Shown here: positions 1 through 9,880 of the stretch, piece by piece
How the letters are laid out: each line of letters opens with the position of its first letter
Position numbering within the stretch: position 1 is the stretch's first letter
Assembly: GCA_013339765.2 (NCBI GenBank)
Contig: JABSTR010001229.1
Span: 124,001 to 188,000, forward strand
Source: Haemaphysalis longicornis
Taxonomy: Eukaryota > Arthropoda > Arachnida > Ixodida > Ixodidae
Direction: 5' to 3'
DNA: 64,000 nt
Made by a program: the position numbers and the translations under genes
Notes under the pieces: model-generated
The model's database searches: none
The model's input: only the letters and a program-made list of their open reading frames with translations
Told to the model about the DNA's origin: nothing

Positions 1-129
1 AGAGAAAGTACGTAGGGAGTTAATGCTCTTTCACTTCTTTTCTGTATTAACAATGGCATGATTGTTATTCTTACATGGCAGTCTTTTGAATGAACCAAAC
101 TTGTATTTTACCTTTGTGGTCCTTTTAAA
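1..129. repeat. Truncated MITE, family M1 (3' end only)
   Basis: The segment ends in an inverted copy of the terminal sequence that opens the complete element at 6186. It has the same ACCAAACTTGTATTTT stretch and the same CCTTTTAAAGG end as the 3' end at 6661-6700. The partner end lies before the window. This is a short, non-coding TIR element of a family seen at least four times here. Confidence 0.6.
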
Positions 130-1720
130 GGAGCCCGAAGTGGGGCTCCAAAAATGCGATTTCACGGGGAAAATGGCTAGAGTAAGCATTCTCGACAGTA
201 TCTACCAAATATTACACCTCTGCACACCGCATGGGTTGTGCAAACAAGCATTAAAGGTAGTTCATTCTTGCTGCAAAATAACAGTGGCTGTGACATTGCT
301 TGTGATGTGGCAGCCGCTGCAGAATTACAGCATTGTTATTGGCTTGTTCCATCAGGTGTTGCAACAATCAGTGCCTCCAGCTTGTGGGGAAAACTGGTAG
401 TTTTTGCAGCTTCCAATCTATATTCTACTGCTATATTCCAGTCTACATATCTTTGTAGGGACCAGTGCTAATCTCCACCATCTATCGCATGAGCTTTGCT
501 GATTTTTGTAGGTTCAGTGCATTGTTTACAAAAAATTGTAATGCTGTCTTTTGTGATGGCCGAAATGCTGCGCATGCACAATGGCCCAAATCCCTACCCG
601 CATAGCACGCATGACGTGCGCGAATGAACGGAGGATGTAGGCAGGCCAAAGCAGCTACAGCTTGTTGCCGCTCGCCAGAACAGAACTCATGGCGAAAACA
701 GTTACACTTGCGTTAGCCCGCCAGAATACTGGTCTGGCGCGATACCTACTACGCTTCTGGCAAGGCATTGCTTTCCTCCACCCTCTTGGGTATTTATGGT
801 AAGGTAATTGTTTCCTGCACTTGGGGGTGGTAGCCACTGCCACTCCGACAACTCTGGGTGAAAGGCACCTTCTTTTTACAGGGAGGTGAAGAGGTTTTAG
901 AACTAAAAGAAAAGTTTCCCAGCAGCAGGTACACATTCAAGAGATCTCATGAACAAAATATTTTGGCAGTACCTGCAGAAGCGGCACAATATGCAAACAG
1001 AAATGACCCGATGCTCTGTCCCCATCAGGGCGCGCAATGCCGGAAGAGGGGAAGCGAGAACTGGGCGAATACGAGCGGCTGCCTGTGCCACGCTTTTTTT
1101 GCTATGTTTCTTCAGGAGGCTCGCCACACAGAGAATGCTTCTCGTTTTATTTTTTGTTGTTGTTGATGATGATGATGATGATGATGATGATGAGCTTTTC
1201 TGTGTATGATTTTCATGTTCAAAAAGTATGCACGAATGTGAAACCAGACATATGTTACCATATGGCGTCTTCCTAAGCGGGATATTACCATGCCGGGAAG
1301 TTTTATAACATGCGGAAGTGACAGCTGAGGTGGCCGTGCTTGATGAAAACAAATGAGCTACCCTATGTTGGATGCTTTGTAAAAACGCCCTAATGCGCCC
1401 CTCTTTTTTTTTGACAGCGACGAACATAACTGTTCATATCTGATGCTAGAGATAGGACGGATGATGAATACTGCTATACTTTGGCCCTGGATGTTTCTTT
1501 CATGTTCCAGGAAGAAAAGTCACATCTGTTAATGAAATACATATTTTTAAGCGTGTTGGTTTTCTTTCGCTGCAGGGCTTAGAATGTTTTCAGAAACCTA
1601 ACTTCTAGCACAATTAAAACAAGGTTCCAATCCTTATAGAACTTCTCTCCGGGCTAACAGGTATACAGTATTCTTACAAAGTAAAAGAAGCACGATTACA
1701 ACATTACTTGTATTTCTAGT
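130..1720. other. No gene recognised; GAT microsatellite
   Basis: No ORF here has a recognisable motif. The longest open frame on the minus strand (903-1427) runs through a (GAT)n microsatellite at about 1165-1192 and translates it as poly-Ser, so it is probably not a gene. This may be intronic or intergenic DNA upstream of the nucleoporin exons. Confidence 0.5.
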
Positions 1721-2451
1721 ACAGTAGAACCCCGATTATACGACTTTCTCAGGACCGTGAAAAAGCGTCTTAAAATGCGGCCGTCGTAAAATCCGAGCCA
1801 GAACAATTACGCCTATAGATAGTTTTAAGTGACAGATTTGTAAGAAATTTCATGGGAAACTGCAAACTAATGCTTTGCAACGCTCCGAAACCCAAATCAC
1901 TAAAAAAAATAAATGTGAAAAGAATAATGCAGTGCAGGTGCCAATCATACTGTAATTAAAGGGACACTGAAGTGATTTGTAAACATTGCGGGATTACTAG
2001 CGCAAATTGTAGTCTGGAGTCCCTAGGCCATGTTTCAACCACTCTTGCTGTATTTACGCGACTTTATTCAGTACAAAAATCAATTCGAAAATGCTGGCCT
2101 CCTCTCTGCATCCTCCTTGCCGATTTCCTACGACGTTTCGTATGATGCCAAAACAAGATGGCTTGGCTTGACGGCGCTACAGAATCAGTTGCCCAGCATT
2201 TCGTTTGCTCAGCGATTCGTTCTCTCAGTTGAAACTAAGCCTCAGCACGTTCGTGCCAGGGACAATGTGCCTTTAGTTTGTTGAGTTTGTACGCTGTGTC
2301 AAGCGCCAAGTCCAAGTCGCTCCACACAAGTGCACATGCGACGCTTCGCTGACTGGTATCCTAGTAGAAAAATCTAAGGCCAATTGAAGACGGAAGAAGA
2401 GTCAGCAAAGTTAATATAAGTATGTACAGCGTAAAACCAGGATGTGGGAAT

Positions 2452-4062
2452 AGAGCACTGCACGGGCCGCAATTTCTAGGCCTGGCCTGGCCCGGCCCCG
2501 GCCTGAGCCCGGAGCGGGCCCGGCAAATTTTTGAAATGTGAGCCCGAGCCCGCCGAATTTTTCAAATCTGAGCCCGAGCCCGACAAAGTTCTTAAGTATA
2601 AGCCGGAACCTGGCCCGAACCCAGCCCGAACCCTGCCCGAAACCGGTATAATTTAATAAAAAAAAGCCCGAGCCTGCCAGACGGCTGTTAAATATCATCC
2701 CTTGTCTAACAGACTATAAACATGAACTTAAAGAAGTTTGCTGTTAACCTAGAAAGCGTAAGCACAAAGCGAATACGAGTACTTTGGATTTAAATTTCCT
2801 TTGAACTTGGACCGAACTATGTACAACTTAAATATCCTGACTTAGAAACTATTTTCGGGAGTCGTGGAACTTATTTGCCACTACATTTGCCAGTTTTCAA
2901 AATGAAGGCACACCGAGGAAACCTTAAATGATTCCGAGCATGTGGATAATTTTTTTTAATTATTGCAATCCTTAATTAAACAGATATTGCAGCTTTCATT
3001 GTTCCATTCCTTGCTGAAATTTGAGCAGGCAATGCGTCCGGTTTCACTACTTCATGTTTGCCTTTCCCGCTAGTTATGTTGGCAACATTATTTTATCTGC
3101 GGTTCGTTTTTTTTTTTTTCTTGCCTTTAAATTGTGGTTTTAAAAAATTACCTACCAGAAAAAATCGTGGGCTCTGCTACGAAAATTGGTCCTTCAAACT
3201 CTGCACACAGTGCAAAGTCCAGGTCACATTCTGTTTCTTTTAGTTTGAAAAGCAGAGGGAGAAGACAATCATGTACTCTGTAGCTGGAGTTCCCTCGTTT
3301 TCTGGCCTGCTCTCTCCCACTATGCTGATGGGGACCAGACATTTTTTCTATTGATTTTCGAAGCGCAATCGTCTTTTAGAGTAAACCCCTTTGGCGGCCG
3401 TCTCTGGGCTGAGCCGGTTGTCGGCGTAACCAAGGGGACGATGGCCTGGACCGACGAGGTGAAAAAAAAAAAAAAGCGAACGATGAAAGAAAGCAAAGGA
3501 AGAAAGTATCGCGAAATTGGGAGGGTAGAGCGGTTTGCCGTGGCGGCGCGAGCCAGCGCTCTCCGAAGTGTGCGGTGGGGGAGGGGAGGGGGCAGTATGC
3601 TGTGCCCGCTAGAGGCACTCGAGGGCGGGACACTTGGCGAAAAAGTGAGGGGGGCGTGCGCATGACCATGATGTGCGTTCGCTTAAGACGCACTTCGCGG
3701 TCCCTTCCTGAGACGCACTTCTCACCGCCGACACAGAGGCTCATCATCGCTGCTGTCAAGAGAACGCACAAGTGAGTGCTGCCTCAGCGCACTGCTGCTG
3801 CACAAAAATATCGCATTAGGGAGTATCGTAATCGCCAGCCAATTTTTATCGCATCTTTTTACGGCACCGTAGTGAATTCTCACTTCGCTTTGCCCCCCCC
3901 CCCCCCTTTTTTTTTTTTATTAACCTGAAAAGATCAACAAGAAAACTTCTTGTTGTCAACAACTTATAATTTGCAGCCGAGAATGGCAGGGCCTCAGACG
4001 CTGCGGGCCGGCCTGGGCCCGAGAAAATGCGTGCTGCCCAGCCCGAGCCAGTGCAGTGCACT
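2452..4062. mobile_element. Innermost TIR element with AGTGCACTGCAC-type ends
   Basis: GAGCACTGCACGGGCC on the left matches the reverse complement of the right end near 4020-4062, which begins AGTGCACTGCACTGGCTCGGGC. Both ends run into G/C-rich GGCCC/GCCCGAG sequence. The class is uncertain; the ends are hAT-like at best. The interior has homopolymer runs (C and T near 3892-3919) and no readable transposase. Confidence 0.5.
2500..2640. repeat. ~30 bp GCCCGAGCCCG tandem repeat
   Basis: Three to four imperfect units alternate GAGCCCGAGCCCG with an A/T-rich AAATTTTTGAAAT-like half. On the minus strand they read as Gly/Ser/Leu-rich peptide repeats, which is a consequence of composition rather than evidence for a gene. 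The repeat is part of the innermost nested element. Confidence 0.6.
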
Positions 4063-4730
4063 ATGGGAGGGCACTTTTTGTGCTGGGTGAACTAACACAG
4101 TGGTCAGCAGCATGGCCACACATCTGCGAACGCTTTAGAAAAGTCTAAGGAATGCAGTCGCTAGACTTGAGATGTGGGAATAGGGGACGCTTACTGCACG
4201 AGCGCCATACAAGAAATAGTCATCTAAACTGCTTGAAATGCTAAAACTAAATAAAAACGTAAACTGCCTCTACATTATATATTTTATATTTCCACCCCTT
4301 GCATCGCTGCATCTGTAGTTTTTCTTCCTTCAGGCTTTATAAAAAGCTACCGCCTTATCGCGTGGATAAACGATGAAAAGTGTATTTATTTGAGCCAATC
4401 TACGCAGTGCAAGCAAAAACAGGAGCTTGACAAATTCACTTCAGTGTCCCTTTAAAAAAACATTGTGCAGCTGTCCACTCGCCAGCCAGTGCAGACCGTG
4501 GCACACGCGATCATGATAAACATGTGTAAGGTCCGCAGAACAGGCCCGCGGTACTTTATATCGCGCGCTTCGCACGGCTCATCAGGTAATGTGGGTCAGG
4601 CATGAAATTGCGTCGGATAACGGAAGTTTTTAAGGCATTGTTTATACGGGGACTTAGCCGGGACTCAATTTGTCCCTGGTGAAACCCGGGATGTCGTAAA
4701 ACCCGGGGACATATAACCGGGGATCCACTG

Positions 4731-6185
4731 TGTACATGCCGTGAGAAGATATTTGTCTGGAATGGGAAATTACCGCTTTGAACTACCAAATCACTATAAA
4801 TTCGCGAGTTGATAAGGAGGCTTAATTCCTTTGCCCAAAGTGTGTTTCGTTATCTTAGGTTCTATTTATGCTGTGCACCTGCATATTATAACCTGTCGTG
4901 CTCTAGTTGCCGTTGAAGCTCGCCTGTGCTCCAGCAATATTCATTGATAGGCACAATAGGCCCTAAAGCAAAATGGCCCAGAAATCATGATGAGAATTAA
5001 AAAAAAAAGTAAGAGCGAAGAGTGCGTATACGGCCTTTGTCTGACTAGCGGTAAAGGCTGTACTCCTACTCCTGCGCCAAATGTGCCAATTTGCGCAAAA
5101 TAACGTATCCTGCGCATCCTGATAAAAAGCCACGATTTCGCAAGCCAGTGCGCCAAAACTTGTGTCGCGCAAATCACGTGCAGCCTATTACAAGTACTAC
5201 TTTACAGCGGTCTCTAGACATGTATAACTAATTCTGCTTGATAACTCGAACTCCCTAGCACCCGTCATCGCGTTTGCCATGGCCTACTGGGGCAGTTTGT
5301 GTGCCAGAGAAGTGAGTTTGGTTGGCGTCGTCGCTGTACAGTGCTGGCGCACCGCGGTTAAGAACTTTCTTGCTTGCCGTAGTTTCCAATCGTTTCTGCT
5401 ATAAAAAATAGATAGTTTCAGGTGGCATTTATTGCCGGCCCTCCCCACTCCGAGAGCCAGCGGGAGCACCGTGTCATGGCATCCATGACGCGCTCGGCTG
5501 CAAGCTCCCACATTACTTGCCGGGCTCGCTGAGCGGACCATCGCAGGTGGAGTGGGCCGTGAAAAATGGCCAGTCTTTTTAATTAAAAAATCTGGGGTGG
5601 AAATGTGCTTGAGGACTGATAGCAAGCGCCTGTATCTAATAAAATGAAAAAGTAAAACACGACGGGTTGCCGCAACAATAATAAACTGGAAAAGAGGCGC
5701 GAGAGACGCATTGTCTTTCTGCTACGCAGGTTGTCGAAGCCTTTCAATAATCATTATTATGTTGCCTTTTATCCACCCCAGAAAGGAACTAAGTACCTTG
5801 AAAATTATTTTTTGCTGCATTTTTGCTATTGGGTGGGGTATACTTAGGGTATTTAATTGCATCAAACTTGTGGCAACATCTAGCGGCTGTTTTGAAATAT
5901 GTGAAAAAAATATCGCTTGATTCCAGGGATGTCAGGTTGAGCTATAAATAACAAAATTGGGCTAGTTGTTCTTGTGGCTGGCGGGGAAATTTTTTGATTA
6001 ACTATTTAGCTATTTTTTGGGCTATTGGGAGAGCCGATTGCGAAAGCTATTTTTAGTGCATGTTCGAGCCTGCAAACTGGGAAGTGTTTTCAGTGACTCC
6101 TTGGGAAAGCCTTCCCCTAGCAAGGACAAGAAGACTATTATTGTTCAGCAGTGCTGTTCATTTGTGATCGCATGTGTGAAGCATC
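4731..6185. other. No gene recognised
   Basis: This stretch is A/T-rich with only short ORFs that carry no motif (for example 5284-5625 minus and 5711-5920 plus). No splice-bounded coding segment was recognised. Probably intronic or intergenic. Confidence 0.45.
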
Positions 6186-6700
6186 TTAAAGGAGCCATGA
6201 AGAGAAAATACAACTTTGTTTAATTTGAAAGAACTAGGATTCAGTATCTCACTCAGCTCCATTAGAGCCACAAAAGATGTTTTTTAACGAAAAAAAAGCA
6301 AGAAGTATTTAAAAACTTTCAAATTTTGCGCCATAGTGATGTGTTATGAGCAAGAATGACGTCATACGGGCCAACAATAAAACACAATTTTCAGTGCGTT
6401 AACTGCACGTTAGCATTCAAGTGATGCGGTCAAATGGAACTAGAGGCCCCATTACAGACGTCCAGTCATGTGTCGTCGCGACAGGTCAGTTAGGCGGTCG
6501 CCAATCACCCAAACAAGGTTCCGTGACGTCATAGAAAAGTTGCGGGAAATTGGCTAGGGGGTCGCAATAGCTTCACACGTTTTCTTTAATATCTCCGTTA
6601 TTTGTTCGAAGATTGCGATGATATTGGTATCATTGTTATCGGGACTAAGCAGTCTTTCTAATAAACCAAACTTGTATTTTGTCTTCATGGCTCCTTTAAA
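6186..6700. mobile_element. Complete M1 MITE (515 bp)
   Basis: The left end TTAAAGGAGCCATGAAGAGA is repeated inverted at the right end (6661-6700, ..TCTTCATGGCTCCTTTAAAG). The inverted arms are about 38 bp with few mismatches. The interior is non-coding. Fragments of the same family occur at 1-129, 38702-38990 and 63186-63249. Confidence 0.75.
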
Positions 6701-7101
6701 GCGCCTTCCATCCGATCTTAGGCGACCGCCATGTCAATTACTGGACGATACTGGTCAATTTTTAGTGTTGAGAGATGCTTTAGACACATCTAGCAGTTGA
6801 TGTTTAGTTGCTCCTAGGTGCTGCAAAACTGGAATTTAGGTGCTCCAAGTTGCTGCAAAATGAATGATTTGCTGATACGAAAATTGCTCCAAATCACCGT
6901 TCAACAGTGGAACCACTGTAAAGGCTTAAATTTAGCTATCGTGATTGAGGTCTATGATTTATTATCACAAACCTTTGGCAGTCATTACCAAAAGTAACAT
7001 AACTACAATCTAACTGCATTGTCCGGCTGCTGTGTTATAACGAGGTAGCCGTATTATGATAGCAGAACGCCAAGGAAGGCGAAGGGGAATAGGTGGTTCA
7101 T

Positions 7102-7222
7102 AAAAAGTGGAGAAAAACATGCTCGCTGGGTGGAACCCGAACCGACAAACACGGTATTCTGGAGGTCGTCGGTTCAGGTTCCACCTGGTGAGCATGTTTT
7201 CCTCCAATTTCTTCCACTTTTT
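7102..7222. repeat. Foldback inverted repeat (~45-55 bp arms)
   Basis: The left arm (7102-7145) carries AAAAAGTGGAG..AACATGCTCGC..GTGGAACCCGAACCGAC. Its reverse complement follows at 7165-7222 after a spacer of about 20 bp. The transcript would form a long imperfect hairpin. GGTTCAGGTTCCACC resembles a pol III B box, so a head-to-head SINE pair is possible. Confidence 0.6.
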
Positions 7223-7232
7223 CAAACATTTC

Positions 7233-8478
7233 AATACTATATCTCTTTCAAGAAGAATAAATGATGAACTACTACTTTTTCACCTTTCCTTGGCCTTGAC
7301 TGCTGGCCCTTATTTAGGTTGCCACCTGCCCGGTTTTGGACCGGCCCAACTAGTTTTTTAAACAGTGGGCGGTTTCCGGTCCATACTTAAAACCGGCCGT
7401 CATTGGCCGGGTTTTTGGCCCTCGTGTCGTGATTATGTCCGTATTGGCGTTTTATAAGCGTCAATTCAACAACCAAGACGATAAATATGTGCCGACAAGC
7501 TGCGCAAAGACACACGAGCAGAGAAAATACGCGAACAAGCACGCTGCCTGAGATGGAGGGTGGACCTAAGGGAGGAACAAAACAACGAAATTATGCCGCC
7601 GGGGTCAGCAATTGCGGTTAATTTTCAGTGAAGCTCATACAGAGCAATAACCACGCTCTCAATCCCTCTCATACAAATGTTATGTTGATTTCTCTCTAAG
7701 AAAACACTACAATAAATGGCACTGCATGTCAAAAACATCAATTTTTTTTCTCAATGCAAATTAAACATTCTATACCCCCCCCCCCCTCCGAGAACTTAGG
7801 TGGGGGGGGGGGGGGGGTGGCAACCGTACCCTTATTTTTGTCTTCATTCAACATGCCCCTCATTTCCCATTTTTCTGGGATAAAATACGGGCTTCTTGAG
7901 GTGCCGCTTTGTAACCTGGGGATGGCCTTATCTGTGCCGAATTTCCTTTCATTTGGTGCTTCCGCGAGGGGGTTCTGCCGCTGGGATGTTTGCTCTGCCC
8001 TTCTGAGCTTAACATAGAAAATTCTATCGATTTCCGCTATGATTGGCTTCATTTACTCTAGAAAATTATGGAATTCATTTTTTTCCCAGTTCTTTCTTTT
8101 TCTCTTTCTTCAATTTTACATTCAGTATGCTTTCAAGCCATTCTAAATTTCTGTTTTATGAGTCCCTGTAGTTAAATAAGATGTTTATACCTTCCACTGA
8201 TGTTTGGTCGATCCCTTGTTTGGGTATGTGCCAATCACCAAGGAACATCGTCATCATCATTATCGACTTGCTGCTGGTCCGTGCTGTCGCCAGCGAGCTA
8301 TTCGAGCCTCTTCTGCATGTATTTTGTATCATCGGTGCTGAAGTGGTTATTCGGGTGAGTTGGCATGGCTATCTTGCGCACATGGGATCAATTAATAGTG
8401 TTTTGTAAATAGCCATTTTGTATGCAAATATGATGTTTACGGAAGGGTTTCAGCCCTACATTCTGTGTCAGTGTGTCA
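7233..8478. other. No gene recognised; poly-C/poly-G tracts
   Basis: Poly-C and poly-G runs near 7774-7820 create proline-rich shadow ORFs on both strands. No domain or exon was recognised. Confidence 0.45.
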
Positions 8479-9030
8479 TTGTATGTTCTTTGGGGCTGTT
8501 CTTTTAGGAGGAGGTGAAGGCGATCCGTGAAAAGCTATCGGCGTCCGTGTGTTTTCTGCCATGATTGTAGGAATTTCTGGTGGCTCATCATCGACACAGT
8601 GCCGAGATTTATTTTTCGTGTTTGATAGCCATCGCAGTGCATGATGATCAAGTCCACCGTTGAGGTGGGGCAAAGATGCGGGATGGCCCACGTAATATTG
8701 AGACAGCCTTCTGTGATGGTTTCGTGTAAGCGAGGACTTATTCGTAGCCATTTTGCTTTCAACATGTGTGCGTTTCAATCTTGTCATCTTGATCGAAAGG
8801 TGCCAGAGCAAGGGCATGTGACTGCGTGTCCAGCTTTCTCTCAGCCAAAAGGAACGTTGCCCCTCCTCAAACCCAGTGACACTCCAGAAGCCATTAGATA
8901 ATCCCAGGAACTTTTGTACACCAGTCTCGTTTGTGGGAAGTTTGCTCTGTTCTTTCTGGTCGAGTAGCATGCCTTGAGTGGGACGACGTGGCCTAAAAGT
9001 GTTCGTTGTACGCGAAGCAAGATGCCCAGT
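8479..9030 (-). pseudogene. Degenerate Ty3/Gypsy-like pol fragment
   Basis: The minus-strand ORF of 189 codons has a FLGL motif near residue 46 preceded by GVQK, as at the end of Ty3/Gypsy reverse transcriptase (usual form VQ.FLGL..YYRRF). It also has DHHALRWL near residue 132, as in Gypsy RNase H (usual form TDH.AL.WL). The two are about 85 residues apart, whereas complete elements have roughly 150, so part of the connection/RNase H region is missing. No LTR or integrase was seen. Confidence 0.5.
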
Positions 9031-9089
9031 TTTCAGATCCATCAAGAAATACTTCTGTGGCAGAGGGGACAGGGAATGGGTACCCCAGG

Positions 9090-9176
9090 TACTTGGCCGT
9101 CATCTAGGTAAAGCAGGGGACCACAACTCCCAGTTAAACTGGGCAAATAAACTTTATTCACTCACTCACTCGTAAA
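9090..9176 (+). repeat. Retroelement 3' end with simple tail
   Basis: AATAAACTTTATTCACTCACTCACTC has a polyadenylation signal followed by a (TCAC)n tail, the usual 3' end of a non-LTR element in such genomes. The upstream body was not recognised, so only the terminus is called. Confidence 0.45.
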
Positions 9177-9610
9177 ATCCCCCGCACGCGGCACCCTCCC
9201 TGCCCACCGTTGTCTTTTGATTTGTGCTTCATGCAGTAGCTCGCACCTGCTCTGCTACAAGCGAGATAGACCCAGCCACACTCTCTTCCCTTACTTCTAA
9301 TTCCTCTCCAACGTGGTTTTTTCACGCATGCTTATTGGTTTGCAAGTGAAGGAAGAGTTTTCTGCGGACACAGGTCCGCTTTCGCATAGCCGTGTAAAGT
9401 TTCGCCAGAATCGTTAATGCTCTACTGGTCATGAAACTGCTCCATAACTCTATGGGCAAGCTTCATATGCTGCCTTTGGCTGCTGCGCGGTGGCGCCACC
9501 ATCTGCAGTGGGGACACTCCTTTGGTGGCGTAGCGCTGGCCAGAACGACGCGCAGCGAGCTTCGCACGCTGCTTATTACTATGCAACTTAATTAGTGCGT
9601 GTAAAGGACG

Positions 9611-9880
9611 ATGTCAAACACATGTGTTGCCCCAGGCAGCTGTTCTAGTGCAAGTGTACTACGGAAAGAGCTTCGCTGTTGTGGTTACCCAGCGGCCGGG
9701 AGCAGCATGAGAAACGGAAGCAACCCATTCCACGGCAAGAAATTGGGTGTCTTCCACTTTGACTCCAAGTATACGAGTGCATCCGAGAAGCATTTTGATG
9801 CCACTGACATCATCCGTGCCAAATTAATTCACTGTCAAATCCGATGCGGCATCACTGCAGCCCCCCGGCAAGCCTGACGC
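9611..9880 (+). pseudogene. Decayed THAP-type zinc finger
   Basis: The segment opens with MSNTCVAPG and a cysteine/serine stretch like the first Cx2-4C of a THAP domain. Farther on it reads SKYTSASEKHFDATDI, closely matching the SKYTRVCxxHF..DI end of that family. The Cys normally two residues before HF is replaced by Ser, and the middle part (REQHEKRKQP) is only found in another frame. THAP fingers bind DNA in P-element-type transposases and host regulators; this copy looks dead. Confidence 0.4.

Larger units (their letters stand above)
1956..4455. mobile_element. TIR element with TTAAAGGGACACTGAAGTG ends (middle of nest)
   Basis: TTAAAGGGACACTGAAGTGA at about 1956 is matched by its reverse complement at 4431-4455, an inverted repeat of about 25 bp. 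It lies wholly inside the pogo-like element and itself contains a third element. An 84-residue ORF inside it (2030-2284) has no recognisable domain. TTTAAAGGGACA-type ends recur in the window, as at 37901. Confidence 0.65.
1722..4730. mobile_element. pogo/Tigger-like TIR element (outer of three nested elements)
   Basis: The left end reads CAGTAGAACCCCGATTATA and the right end, reverse-complemented, reads CAGTGGATCCCCGGTTATA, so the two are clear terminal inverted repeats. TA precedes the left end and TG follows the right end, so the expected TA target duplication is imperfect. Subterminal GTCGTAAAA stretches also match. CAGT..AACC.CG.TATA ends are typical of pogo-type Tc1/mariner elements. 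No transposase is readable, and most of the interior consists of two further nested elements. Confidence 0.65.

Noticed and set aside
903..1427. 174-codon minus-strand ORF
   Set aside because: Its middle is a translated (GAT)n microsatellite, giving poly-Ser. The rest has no motif and overlaps open frames on the other strand.
7738..8052. Proline-rich ORF near the poly-C/poly-G tracts
   Set aside because: The proline run is a simple-sequence effect, and no homology was seen on either side.
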